This document shows positions 43,758-52,479 of a stretch of 64,000 nt of DNA, piece after piece; the first letter of the stretch is position 1; each line of letters opens with the position of its first letter. Origin of the DNA: Oxalobacter vibrioformis (GTDB taxonomy: Bacteria > Pseudomonadota > Gammaproteobacteria > Burkholderiales > Burkholderiaceae_D). The position numbers and the translations under genes are program-made. The notes beneath the pieces were generated by a model. It did not search any database. It had not been told where the DNA came from and saw only the letters and a program-made list of their open reading frames with translations. The stretch is taken from NCBI RefSeq assembly GCF_027118995.1, contig NZ_CP098242.1, positions 1,899,001 through 1,963,000 on the forward strand, read 5' to 3'.

Positions 43758-44554
43758 GAGTGGCTCTCCTTTCCCGGAGCACCTTTTACTACCATTGCAA
43801 AAAGAAAGCGGAGCCGGACAGGTATGCCTTGGAAAAGCAAGCCATCCAGAATACCTTTCATCAGCACAAAGGGCGTTATGGCTATCGCCGGATCACTTGT
43901 GTCATGAGACAACAAGGCTACATGATTAACCACAAGACAGTCCAAAAGCTGATGAAGCAGCTAAACCTGGCATCCTTCATTCGCATCAAAAAATACCGTT
44001 CTTACAAGGGGCATGTCGGGCAGGTTGCGCCCAACCTGCTGCAAAGGCAATTTGCAGCAGGGCAGCCGAACCGGAAATGGGTAACGGATGTGACTGAATT
44101 CAATGTTTCTGGAGAAAAGCTTTATCTGTCACCAGTCATGGACTTGTATAACAATGAGATCATTGCCCATCGCCTCGCCAGGCGCCCACATTTCGATATG
44201 GTCGAGAAGATGCTCACAGAAGCAGTATCCCATCTGAAGCCGGGGGATACGCCGATGCTTCACTCTGATCAGGGATGGCAATATCAAATGAAACCCTACC
44301 AAAAAATCCTGCAACGGCATGAAATCACCCAGAGCATGTCGCGCAAGGGAAACTGTCTGGATAATGCGGCGATGGAAAGTTTCTTTGGCACGCTGAAGTC
44401 AGAGTGCTTTTACATCAAAAAATTTGATTCTGTCGAACAACTGGAATCAGAAATAAGGGAGTATATCCACTACTATAATCACGATAGAATCTCTTTGAAA
44501 CTAAATGGCCTGAGTCCTGTGCAATTCAGAACTCAGGCATCTTTAGCCACTTAA
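43751..44554 (+). CDS. IS3-family transposase OrfB (integrase core), 5' end missing
   Basis: 267 residues in the -1 frame relative to OrfA. It enters at LSRSTFYYHCKKKAEPDRYA, then has HTH_21 (HKGRYGYRRITCVMRQQG) and the rve core with all catalytic residues: Asp in WVTDVTEFNV, Asp in MLHSDQGWQYQ and Glu in NCLDNAAMESFFGTLKSE. The segment that normally joins OrfA to OrfB, including the frameshift site, is deleted, so a functional OrfAB fusion is unlikely. Confidence 0.87.
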   Translation: MLRVALLSRSTFYYHCKKKAEPDRYALEKQAIQNTFHQHKGRYGYRRITCVMRQQGYMINHKTVQKLMKQLNLASFIRIKKYRSYKGHVGQVAPNLLQRQFAAGQPNRKWVTDVTEFNVSGEKLYLSPVMDLYNNEIIAHRLARRPHFDMVEKMLTEAVSHLKPGDTPMLHSDQGWQYQMKPYQKILQRHEITQSMSRKGNCLDNAAMESFFGTLKSECFYIKKFDSVEQLESEIREYIHYYNHDRISLKLNGLSPVQFRTQASLAT

Positions 44555-44584
44555 ATTTCCGTCCAACTTTTGGGGGTCAGTTCA

Positions 44585-45000
44585 TACCCGGCTTTTGAAC
44601 ACGCGCCGCCTGGGCATGATGCGCAGGCGGCTGTTCCCGCTTTGTCATAAAAAAATGCCGTCGTTCAAGGAAATGAAAAAATTGCAATTTTTTTGATTTT
44701 ATTGCGTTAGGGACTTGCTTAAATTTTCCCCGGGAAATTTGATTTCTTCACGGTAACAAATTATATGTAAATGTAGATATATGATTTTTGCTTTTTGAGG
44801 CCCCGTGCACTTTTCCGCATCCTGAAGCAGGAAATTGCGCAGGGTTTTATAATGAGAAAACGAGGTTAACAGAATAAAAAAACTCTGAACCCCCCCGGTT
44901 TGGCAATTCCGGCAAGAAGTGCCGCGCAGGTTTCAGTGAATGATCCTGAACATAATTGAAGTCAATTCCAGCATGATTTAATGCAAACGGGAGAGTAAAA
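44585..45000. other. Intergenic region upstream of the second intact chemoreceptor
   Basis: 416 bp, AT-rich. It begins with the right half of the split terminator, then a GC hairpin (GCCGCCTG...CAGGCGGC, 44605-44631) and an A/T palindrome around CCCCGGG (about 44717-44738). A promoter for the receptor must lie here, possibly TATAAT-like at about 44849-44854 (TTATAATG). No gene is seen. Confidence 0.4.
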
Positions 45001-46737
45001 ATGAAAAATATAAAAATTGGCGCCAGGTTGACCCTGGGATTCCTGATTGTCATTGCCCTGCTTCTGCTTACTGCCGGCGCAGGGATTTATGAGTTGCGAA
45101 AAATCGACAAGGGCATGGATGACATGATGGAAAATGCCATCACTGTCGAACGCGCCACGCGTCAATGGTCAAGGGCAGTCGGCAATCACGGCCTGGTCAT
45201 CTATGGTTTTGCGTATGCCCAGCAGCCTGACATGATCAAGCGCTTTGCAAGCCAGATGGCGGGGTACTCACAGCAGATTGACGAGCGGATCAAGGGCATC
45301 GAATCGCATCCCCTGAGTACAGAAGAACTGAATATGATGAAGGAGATGGCTGTCAAACGTGCCGCCTACCGTGAAACGGTAACCGAGTTGTTCAAGCGCA
45401 AGCACGTGAGTATCAGTGGTGAAATACTGGGGCAGACTCCCGCTTTTACCGAATTGCGTGAGTATTTCATGAGCAATGTGGTGCCGACCCGTGACGCCTA
45501 TGTGCAGGCGGTTGACCAGTTCCGGGATCATAAGATCAAGCAGGCAGGGGATGTTGCGGTGGAAGTAAAAGACGCCAACCGCCTGGGGCAGATGCTTCAG
45601 GCAATCATCACCGCCATTGCCGCGGTTGTTGCCCTGTTGCTGGCCTGGCGTTTGACGGCGGGCATAACGGGCCCGTTGAACGAAGCAGTAAAAGTCGCGC
45701 AGACCGTGGCATCCGGTGACCTGACGAGCCGTATCGAAGTCAAGACCACCGACGAGACCGGGCAGCTCATGCAGGCCATGAAAGACATGAACGAAAGCCT
45801 GTACCATGCTGTCTCCCAGGTAAGAACCAGTGCCGACACCATCGCCACGGCCTCGGCCCAGATTGCCTCCGGCAACCAGGACCTTTCCGCGCGGACCGAA
45901 GAACAGGCCAGCTCGCTCGAAGAGACCGCGTCCAGTATGGAAGAAATCACCTCCACCGTACGCCAGAATGGAGACAATGCCAGGCAGGCCAACCAGCTGG
46001 CCACCCAGGCGGCAGACGTTGCCACGCGCGGCGGCGAAGCGGCGCGGCTTGTCGCCACCACCATGAGCAACATCGCCGAATCCTCCGGCAAGATCGTCGA
46101 CATCATCAGCGTCATCGACGGCATCGCCTTCCAGACTAACATCCTGGCGCTGAACGCAGCCGTTGAGGCCGCACGCGCGGGCGAACAGGGCAGAGGCTTT
46201 GCCGTCGTTGCCACCGAAGTGAGGAGCCTTGCACAGCGTAGCGCGACCGCGGCCCGCGAGATCAAGGACCTTATCGACGACTCCGTCACCAAAGTCTCCA
46301 CCGGCACCGACCTCGTAAACAACGCCGTCAACACCATGCTCGAAATCGGAGACAGCATCCGGCGGGTGAACGACATCATGAACGAAATCAGCATGGCGAC
46401 GCAGGAGCAGGTACAGGGCATCGAGCAGGTTAACCAGGCCGTAACCGAGATGGACACCGTCTCGCAGCAGAACGCGGCCCTGGTGGAAGAAGCGGCGGCT
46501 GCGGCCGAGAGCCTGCAGGACCAGGCCCGGGCACTGGTCAACGTAGTCAGTATCTTTAATACCGGTGCACCGCAGTTGACGCATACCCAGGCCTTTAAGT
46601 CTTCAGTCGTTTCAGCCCCGAAGGCAGCGCCTGTCAGACGCCTTTCGGGGGTAGCGGCAAAACCGGTATCGGAATCGGCTTCTCTTATCATGGCAAAGGC
46701 ATCCGGAGCTGATGAAGATAACTGGGAGGAATTTTAA
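45001..46737 (+). CDS. Methyl-accepting chemotaxis protein with C-terminal NWEEF pentapeptide
   Basis: 578 residues. TM1 (about 10-30), periplasmic four-helix bundle (about 31-190), TM2 (about 195-215), HAMP, signalling domain with [20 protein letters not shown] tip, and a linker ending [13 protein letters not shown] nearly equals the NWETF tether of E. coli Tar/Tsr that docks CheR. The sensor part differs from the neighbour at 41584, while HAMP and the first signalling helix share 269 identical bases, so ligand ranges differ but the output module is the same. ATG follows GGGAGAG. It has its own terminator. Confidence 0.95.
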   Translation: MKNIKIGARLTLGFLIVIALLLLTAGAGIYELRKIDKGMDDMMENAITVERATRQWSRAVGNHGLVIYGFAYAQQPDMIKRFASQMAGYSQQIDERIKGIESHPLSTEELNMMKEMAVKRAAYRETVTELFKRKHVSISGEILGQTPAFTELREYFMSNVVPTRDAYVQAVDQFRDHKIKQAGDVAVEVKDANRLGQMLQAIITAIAAVVALLLAWRLTAGITGPLNEAVKVAQTVASGDLTSRIEVKTTDETGQLMQAMKDMNESLYHAVSQVRTSADTIATASAQIASGNQDLSARTEEQASSLEETASSMEEITSTVRQNGDNARQANQLATQAADVATRGGEAARLVATTMSNIAESSGKIVDIISVIDGIAFQTNILALNAAVEAARAGEQGRGFAVVATEVRSLAQRSATAAREIKDLIDDSVTKVSTGTDLVNNAVNTMLEIGDSIRRVNDIMNEISMATQEQVQGIEQVNQAVTEMDTVSQQNAALVEEAAAAAESLQDQARALVNVVSIFNTGAPQLTHTQAFKSSVVSAPKAAPVRRLSGVAAKPVSESASLIMAKASGADEDNWEEF

Positions 46738-46750
46738 GCGCTGAGTTTGT

Positions 46751-46782
46751 GTCAAAAGCCGGTAGATAAACCGGCTTTTGAC
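46751..46782. terminator. Terminator of the second chemoreceptor
   Basis: Perfect 13-bp stem GTCAAAAGCCGGT-AGATAA-ACCGGCTTTTGAC, 13 bp after the stop. It separates this receptor from the cheW paralogue that follows. Confidence 0.9.
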
Positions 46783-46849
46783 ATAAAATAATAGATAAAT
46801 GTTTATTTATCAGAAAAACACTTGATAAGGTTGCTCGAAGGAAATATCA

Positions 46850-46883
46850 TTGACATTAACGCTTTCAAACGGATGGTTTGAAA
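46850..46883 (+). promoter_or_regulatory. Possible promoter and inverted repeat upstream of cheW paralogue 2
   Basis: TTGACA at 46850-46855 is followed by an inverted repeat TTTCAAAC-5 bp-GTTTGAAA (46863-46883). No good -10 box is visible, so the start point is unclear; the repeat may be an operator. Confidence 0.35.
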
Positions 46884-46959
46884 TTGATGGGCATATGCTT
46901 CATGCGAGCAAAATTATCTTCATGCCGGTGATAACGGCACTTGAATAAAGGTGAATGAA

Positions 46960-47469
46960 ATGACAGTGAACTATGAAACTGCCACAGAAACCGGTACCAA
47001 ACCAGCAGTCAAGGATCTGCCAAGGGAATATCTTGCTTTCCGGCTGGGAAATGAAGAGTACGGCATTGATATCCTGACAGTCCAGGAAATCCGCGGTTAT
47101 GAAATCAGCACGCAGGTTGCCAATGCGCCCTATTTCATGAAGGGCTTTTTAAACTGGCGTGACATCATTGTGCCGATTCTGGATATGCGGATCAAATTCA
47201 ATCTGGGCGAGCCGAATTATGACCATCTGACCGTGGTGATTGTGTTGGAGATTGAAGAACGTTTTATTGGTATTGTGGTTGATTCGGTATCCGATGTGAT
47301 GTCGCTGACACCGGACCAGATCCGTCCGGCACCCTCTATGGGCACGCTGATGAATACGGATACCCTGATTGGCCTGGGCGCACTGGAAGACCGGATGCTG
47401 ATCCTGATGGATATCAAGAAACTGATGGTTTCACCGGAAATGGGTTTGGCTGATATCCCGAATTATTGA
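46960..47469 (+). CDS. cheW: Chemotaxis coupling protein CheW (paralogue 2, altered NLRG motif)
   Basis: 169 residues, a single CheW domain ([36 protein letters not shown]). Much of the protein is identical to paralogue 1, but the conserved NLRG loop reads NWRD (KGFLNWRDIIVPILDMR), and neighbouring residues also differ. That loop contributes to CheA/receptor contacts, so the partner preference may be changed. ATG 46960 is chosen over GTG 46951 because AAAGG (46948-46952) is well spaced. It is transcribed apart from the receptor upstream. Confidence 0.93.
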   Translation: MTVNYETATETGTKPAVKDLPREYLAFRLGNEEYGIDILTVQEIRGYEISTQVANAPYFMKGFLNWRDIIVPILDMRIKFNLGEPNYDHLTVVIVLEIEERFIGIVVDSVSDVMSLTPDQIRPAPSMGTLMNTDTLIGLGALEDRMLILMDIKKLMVSPEMGLADIPNY

Positions 47470-47495
47470 TGCGGCAGGTCATCAGCCCCAAACAG

Positions 47496-47524
47496 AAAAG
47501 CCGGATGAAACATCCGGCTTTTTT
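47496..47524 (+). terminator. Terminator of cheW paralogue 2
   Basis: AAAAGCCGGATG-AAA-CATCCGGCTTTTTT, 26 bp after the stop. Confidence 0.92.
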
Positions 47525-47729
47525 GTGTGTGTTTTCAGTCAGGTAAACGCCATATTCCCCGGCAGGGACACGGTATTCTGTGGTAAAGTCTTGTTTTTCT
47601 GTTCTGTCGCTTTTCTGCTCATCAAGGGCTGGAAAAACATCGGCAGCAGTTGCGGCAATGCCGCTTTTTTTATTGTGTTGGACAGTATGCCGGATGCCCT
47701 GGCGTACCCGGCAGATGTGGAGATTGAAA

Positions 47730-49638
47730 ATGGTATCGGTAAGGCTTCCGGATGGTTCGGAAAGACAGTTTGACAAACCGGTGACGGTTGCCGAGGTGGC
47801 AGCATCCATTGGCAGTGGCCTGGCGAAGGCCGCCATTGCCGGCAGGGTGGATGGCCAGCTGGTTGACACGTCTTATGTGATCGAAAACAAGGCGGATCTC
47901 GCCATTGTGACTGATCGTGATACCGAGGGGCTCGATATCATCCGGCATTCCACTGCCCATCTTCTGGCCTATGCGGTAAAAGAGCTTTTTCCGGATGCGC
48001 AGGTGACGATCGGTCCGGTGATTGATAACGGGTTTTACTACGACTTTTCTTACAAGCGTCCGTTTACGCCGGAGGACATGGAAGCCATTGAAAAGAAAAT
48101 GGCGGAGCTGGCGAAAAAGGATGAAGTCGTGACCCGCAAGGTGTTGCCACGGGATGAAGCGGTTGCCTATTTCAAATCGATCGCTGAGGAATACAAGGCG
48201 GAAATCATTGCATCGATTCCGGAAAATGAGGATGTCTCGCTTTATACCAGTGGCAAATTTACCGATCTTTGCCGCGGTCCCCATGTGCCTTCCAATGGCA
48301 AGCTGCGGGTGTTCAAGCTGATGCGCCTTGCCGGGGCGTACTGGCGGGGCGACTCGAATAATGAGATGCTGCAGCGGGTATATGGCACGGCCTGGGCGAA
48401 AAAGGATGACCAGGATGCCTACCTGCACATGCTGGAAGAAGCGGAAAAAACGTGACCACAGGCGTATCGGTCGCCAACTGGACCTGTTCCACTTCCAGGA
48501 AGAGGCGCCGGGTCTCGTTTTCTGGCACCCGAAAGGCTGGACGATCTGGCAGCAGGTCGAGCAGTACATGCGCAATGTCTATAAGGAAAACGGGTATCAG
48601 GAAATACGTACCCCGCAGATCCTGGACAGGACGCTGTGGGAAAAATCCGGGCACTGGGAGAATTACAAGGAAAACATGTTCACGACAGAGTCCGAGAACC
48701 GGACGTATGCTGTCAAGCCCATGAATTGTCCGGGTCATGTTCAGGTGTATCGTGCCGGTCTGCATTCCTACCGGGAATTGCCGTTGCGTTATGGTGAGTT
48801 TGGTTCCTGCCACAGGAATGAGCCTTCGGGTGCGCTGCATGGCATTTTGCGTGTGCGCGGATTTACCCAGGATGATGGGCATATTTTCTGTACGGAAGAC
48901 CAGATACTGGACGAATGTGTTGCTTTTACGGCACAACTCAGGAACGTCTATGCGGATTTCGGCTTTACCGACATTATTTACAAAGTGGCAACCCGTCCGG
49001 AAAAACGGGTCGGCTCTGATGCCGCCTGGGACAAGGCAGAGCAGGCGCTGATTGCAGCACTGGACAATATCGGGGCCGAGTATGAGATTTCGCCGGGTGA
49101 AGGGGCTTTTTATGGACCGAAGATCGAATACACGTTAAAAGATGCGATTGGCCGGATGTGGCAGTGCGGGACGATCCAGGTGGATTTCTCCATGCCGGAA
49201 CGCCTGGGCGCGGAATATGTGGATGAGGATAATTCCCGCAAGGTGCCTGTCATGCTGCACCGCGCGATCCTGGGTTCGCTTGAGCGTTTTATCGGTATCC
49301 TGATTGAAAACCATGCCGGTTCGATGCCGCTGTGGCTTTCGCCGGTGCAGGCGATGGTGCTCAATATTTCCGAGCGGCAGGCTGATTATGCGCAGGAAGT
49401 GGTCGATATGCTGAAAAAATCAGGCCTGAGGGTTGAAACAGATTTGCGCAATGAAAAAATTACCTATAAAATACGCGATCACGCGACCAATCGTGTGCCT
49501 TATCTGCTGGTTGTCGGCGATAAGGAAAAGAATGAAAAGACAGTGTCTGTCCGTGCAAGAGGCAATACCGATCTGGGTGTGATGCCTGTTGCAGCACTGG
49601 CAGAGCGGCTTCAAAACGAGATCGCCGCCAGGAAATAA
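47730..49638 (+). CDS. thrS: Threonyl-tRNA synthetase, interrupted by a one-base insertion
   Basis: Restored length is 635 residues (E. coli 642). TGS domain ([14 protein letters not shown]), editing-domain [18 protein letters not shown], catalytic core with MNCPGH, class II motif 2 ([19 protein letters not shown]), and C-terminal anticodon domain. ATG 47730 follows TGGAGA. Six As at 48445-48450 shift the frame after LEEAEK, giving a stop at 48455; with five As the text reads [21 protein letters not shown] and continues without a break. Because the enzyme is essential, a sequencing error is the likely cause. First gene of thrS-infC-rpmI-rplT. Confidence 0.92.
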
Positions 49639-49718
49639 CCGGGGTCAGGGTAATGCCGGGCATCGGGTTTTATGATGTCTGCACAGACAGTTGATTGATT
49701 TTTAATGAGGAACAGAAG

Positions 49719-50240
49719 ATAGCTACCGACAAATCGCATCGCATTAACGGCGAGATTACCGCCCAGGAGATTCGCCTGGTTGGCGTGGACAATGAGCCTA
49801 TCGGGATTGTCAGTCTTGCCGAGGCACTCCGGCTTTCCGAGGAAGCCGATGTTGATCTGGTGGAAATTGCACCCAATGCCAGTCCGCCCGTCGCCCGCCT
49901 GATGGATTACGGAAAATTCCGTTACCAGGAGCAGAAAAGAGCGCACGAAGCCAAGCAGAAGCAGAAGGTGATTTCGGTCAAGGAAGTGAAATTCCGTCCC
50001 GGAACAGACGAAGGGGATTACACCATCAAGCTGCGCAATGCGACCCGTTTTCTCGAAGAGGGTGACAAGTGCAAGATCACGCTTCGTTTCCGTGGACGTG
50101 AAATGGCGCATCAGGATATCGGGATGCGTATGCTGGAGCGGCTGAAAGCCGATCTGGAAGAAGTGGGCCAGGTAGAGCAGTTCCCGAAGATGGAAGGCCG
50201 CCAGATGGTCATGGTGCTGGCGCCGAAGAAAAAGAAGTAA
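49719..50240 (+). CDS. infC: Translation initiation factor IF-3 with AUA start codon
   Basis: 173 residues: (I/M)[21 protein letters not shown] to [10 protein letters not shown], full family length, with N-domain, lysine-rich linker ([20 protein letters not shown]) and C-domain. GAGGAA at 49707-49712 sits six bases before ATA 49719, exactly where homologues begin; no ATG or GTG is near. The upstream TTG 49695 lacks a ribosome site. IF-3 rejects non-canonical starts, so a rare start codon allows self-repression, as known for AUU in E. coli infC. It follows thrS by 80 bp. Confidence 0.93.
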   Translation: MATDKSHRINGEITAQEIRLVGVDNEPIGIVSLAEALRLSEEADVDLVEIAPNASPPVARLMDYGKFRYQEQKRAHEAKQKQKVISVKEVKFRPGTDEGDYTIKLRNATRFLEEGDKCKITLRFRGREMAHQDIGMRMLERLKADLEEVGQVEQFPKMEGRQMVMVLAPKKKK

Positions 50241-50241
50241 T

Positions 50242-50384
50242 GGAAACGCTGATTAAATGATTTTGGGAGATGAAGTGCAAGGCGCGCGGAGCGCAGCAAC
50301 CAGGACATATCTTAAGATAGGCGAAGGTTGCGAGTACTGCGTAACGCAGCAATTCGCTCACAAAGCCTTTTAATCAGCGTTTTC
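50242..50384. repeat. Palindromic repeat element, copy A (infC-rpmI gap)
   Basis: 143 bp with inverted ends (GGAAACGCTGATTAAAT... and ...TTTAATCAGCGTTTTC). About 80% alike to copy B at 51217-51358, including core phrases GGAGCGCAGCAA and GCAGCAATTCGCTCACAAAG. No coding content. It splits the infC-rpmI operon, replacing the usual short spacer. Confidence 0.85.
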
Positions 50385-50557
50385 TGAAGGATTTTGCCGT
50401 CCTGCCGGTCTTGTTCTGACAGCAGGCAGGGAGGCGAAAAAGTAATGGTGTAAGCCATTACATGACAAGTGATTGCAGGCATCCAAGTGTAATGTTGTTA
50501 TTACCACCTGCCGTCATCAAATAAAAAAGGAGTTGTCCGAAAGGACAGAGTTGAGTT
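50385..50557 (+). promoter_or_regulatory. Leader of rpmI-rplT with two hairpins
   Basis: Between repeat copy A and rpmI lie GTAATGG...CCATTAC (about 50441-50460) and GTCC-GAAA-GGAC next to the start region (about 50536-50547). In E. coli, L20 represses its own operon by binding the rpmI leader; a similar role is inferred from position only. Confidence 0.35.
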
Positions 50558-50755
50558 ATGCCAAAAATGAAGACCAAAAGCGGTGCGAAAAAACGTTTTC
50601 GCATTCGTCCAGGTGGCACCGTGAAATGCGCACAGGCATTCAAGCGCCACATTCTTACCAAAAAAAGCCCGAAGACCAAACGCCAGTTGCGTGGCATGAC
50701 GGAGGTTCACGACAGTGACGTCCAGTCTGTGATGCGCATGATGCCGAACGGCTGA
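50558..50755 (+). CDS. rpmI: 50S ribosomal protein L35
   Basis: 65 residues, the standard L35 length, starting [20 protein letters not shown] and containing the basic core [20 protein letters not shown]. It is a small, late-assembling protein of the large ribosomal subunit. It precedes rplT by 25 bp as in nearly all bacteria. The ATG has a modest ribosome site (AGGACAGAG) partly within a small hairpin. Confidence 0.98.
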   Translation: MPKMKTKSGAKKRFRIRPGGTVKCAQAFKRHILTKKSPKTKRQLRGMTEVHDSDVQSVMRMMPNG

Positions 50756-50780
50756 TCCCAACGACTTTCCAGGAGGTTTT

Positions 50781-51140
50781 ATGTCGAGAGTAAAACGCGG
50801 GGTCACAGCACGGGCCCGTCATAAAAAAGTGCTTAAGCTGGCCAAGGGATATCGCGGCCGCAGGAGCAAGGTTTATCGCGTAGCAAAACAGGCGGTCATG
50901 AAGGCAGGCCAATATGCCTATCGTGATCGCAGGACCAAGAAAAGAGTATTTCGCGCTTTGTGGATTACGCGTATCAATGCCGCTACCCGTGAGCATGGCA
51001 TGAGCTACAGTGTATTCATCAACGGCCTGAAAAAGGCTGCGATCGAGCTGGATCGCAAGGTACTTGCCGATATGGCTGTGGCTGACAAGCCAGCCTTTGC
51101 CGCGATCGTCGATCGGGTGAGGTCTGCCATCGCTGCATAA
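50781..51140 (+). CDS. rplT: 50S ribosomal protein L20
   Basis: 119 residues, starting [23 protein letters not shown] with the conserved [29 protein letters not shown] region read in parts. It binds 23S rRNA early in assembly and, in E. coli, also its own mRNA leader. AGGAGG precedes the ATG at good spacing. Closes the thrS-infC-rpmI-rplT group with a terminator after it. Confidence 0.98.
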   Translation: MSRVKRGVTARARHKKVLKLAKGYRGRRSKVYRVAKQAVMKAGQYAYRDRRTKKRVFRALWITRINAATREHGMSYSVFINGLKKAAIELDRKVLADMAVADKPAFAAIVDRVRSAIAA

Positions 51141-51174
51141 TATTTCCGTACTGCTGTACGGTGCGGTACTGACA

Positions 51175-51210
51175 AGCGGGGCAGGAATCCATTCCTGTCC
51201 CGCTTTTTAT
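51175..51210 (+). terminator. Terminator after rplT
   Basis: AGCGGGGCAGGAAT-CC-ATTCCTGTCCCGCT (one G-T pair) then TTTTATTTTT, 35 bp after the stop. It lies just before repeat copy B. Confidence 0.93.
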
Positions 51211-51216
51211 TTTTGA

Positions 51217-51358
51217 GGAAACGCTGATTGAATGATTTTGGGAGATGAAGAGTAAGGCGCACGGAGCGCAGCAAGCGCGGCATATCTCGGGATAGACAAG
51301 CTTGCGGGTACCGCGTAACGCAGCAATTCGCTCACAAAGCCATTTAATCACCGTTTCC
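51217..51358. repeat. Palindromic repeat element, copy B (rplT-pheS gap)
   Basis: 142 bp, same orientation and structure as copy A, with ends GGAAACGCTGATTGAAT and ATTTAATCACCGTTTCC. It inserts between the rplT terminator and pheS. Its right end comes 46 bp before the pheS start. Confidence 0.85.
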
Positions 51359-51404
51359 TTGAGTTTGCCAGGCAGCTTCTGGCACACCACAGGAAAAACG
51401 GAGT

Positions 51405-52421
51405 ATGGATTCGTTAGATCAATTGGTAACAACGGCAAAAACGGATTTTCTGGCGGCACCCGATGCGGCGGCGCTGGAAAATATTAAAGCCAGATACCTG
51501 GGAAAAACGGGACTGATTACCGAGCAGATGAAAACGCTGGGCAAGCTGGATCCGGATGCACGCAAGGTGCGCGGTGCGGTTATCAATGCGGCCAAATCAC
51601 AGATTGAGGATGCGTTAACAGCCAGGCGCCAGGCGATGGCGATGGCACAGCTTGAAGCGAGACTGAATGCCGAGTCGGTTGATGTGACCTTGCCTGGACG
51701 CGGGCGCGGGCACGGCGGGATTCATCCGGTGATGAAAACCTGGGAACGGGTAGAGAAAATTTTCGGCTCGATCGGTTTTGATGTGGCGGAAGGTCCGGAA
51801 ATTGAAGATGACTGGACGAATTTTACGTCGCTGAATAACCCGGAAAACCATCCAGCGCGTTCCATGCAGGATACGTTTTATGTGGATGGCAAGGATAAGG
51901 ATGGCAAGCTTTTGCTGTTGCGCACGCATACCAGCCCGATGCAGGTGCGTTATGCCTCGGCAAATCCGCTGCCCATCAAGGTGATTGTGCCGGGACGGAC
52001 GTATCGTGTGGACAGTGATGCCACCCACTCGCCCATGTTTCACCAGGTGGAAGGCTTGTGGATTGATGAGGCAATCAGTTTTGCTGATCTGAAGGGCGTC
52101 TATCTCAATTTTGTCCGCGAATTTTTCGAAACTGATGATCTGCAGATCCGCTTCCGTCCCTCTTATTTTCCCTTCACCGAGCCGTCTGCCGAGGTGGATA
52201 TCGCTTTTGGCAGCGGACCGTTAAAAGGGCGCTGGCTGGAGGTCTGCGGTGCCGGGCAGGTTCATCCGGTGGTGTTAAGAAATATGGGGATTGATCCGGA
52301 AAAATATGTGGGGTTTGCTTTCGGGTCGGGTCTTGAGCGGCTGACCATGCTGCGTTATGGGATTAATGACCTGCGCCTCTTTTTTGAGGGCGACCTGCGT
52401 TTTTTGAAACAGTTTAATTAA
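51405..52421 (+). CDS. pheS: Phenylalanyl-tRNA synthetase alpha subunit
   Basis: 338 residues (E. coli 327). N-terminal coiled-coil (residues about 1-85), then class II core: [20 protein letters not shown], motif 2 at [21 protein letters not shown], and motif 3 with [18 protein letters not shown]. It forms an alpha2-beta2 enzyme with PheT and charges tRNA-Phe. ATG follows AAAACGGAGT. pheT starts 58 bp downstream. Confidence 0.98.
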   Translation: MDSLDQLVTTAKTDFLAAPDAAALENIKARYLGKTGLITEQMKTLGKLDPDARKVRGAVINAAKSQIEDALTARRQAMAMAQLEARLNAESVDVTLPGRGRGHGGIHPVMKTWERVEKIFGSIGFDVAEGPEIEDDWTNFTSLNNPENHPARSMQDTFYVDGKDKDGKLLLLRTHTSPMQVRYASANPLPIKVIVPGRTYRVDSDATHSPMFHQVEGLWIDEAISFADLKGVYLNFVREFFETDDLQIRFRPSYFPFTEPSAEVDIAFGSGPLKGRWLEVCGAGQVHPVVLRNMGIDPEKYVGFAFGSGLERLTMLRYGINDLRLFFEGDLRFLKQFN

Positions 52422-52479
52422 TGAATGAATATTGGTGTCCGTTTTGACGGGGTGCCCGTATTGAAGCTGAAGGCGACAT

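Larger units (their letters stand above)
43350..44584 (+). mobile_element. IS3-family (IS150-group) insertion sequence, 1235 bp, TAC target duplication, internally deleted
   Basis: 24-bp terminal repeats starting TGAACTG and ending GTTGGAC inward differ at one base. The 3-bp direct repeat TAC lies at 43347-43349 and 44585-44587. Size is about 200 bp below the usual 1.4 kb of the group, consistent with a missing piece at the orfA/orfB junction. Nearly identical ends suggest recent arrival. Confidence 0.9.

Noticed and set aside
45268..46691. Long minus-strand open frames (438 and 364 codons) across the chemoreceptor
   Set aside because: They mirror the coding strand of a clear receptor gene, have no ribosome sites, and similar frames appear opposite the paralogue at 41584; composition artefact.
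48445..48455. Programmed frameshift in thrS
   Set aside because: No stimulatory structure or ribosome-site-like signal is evident and ThrRS genes are not known to be recoded; a homopolymer error is simpler.
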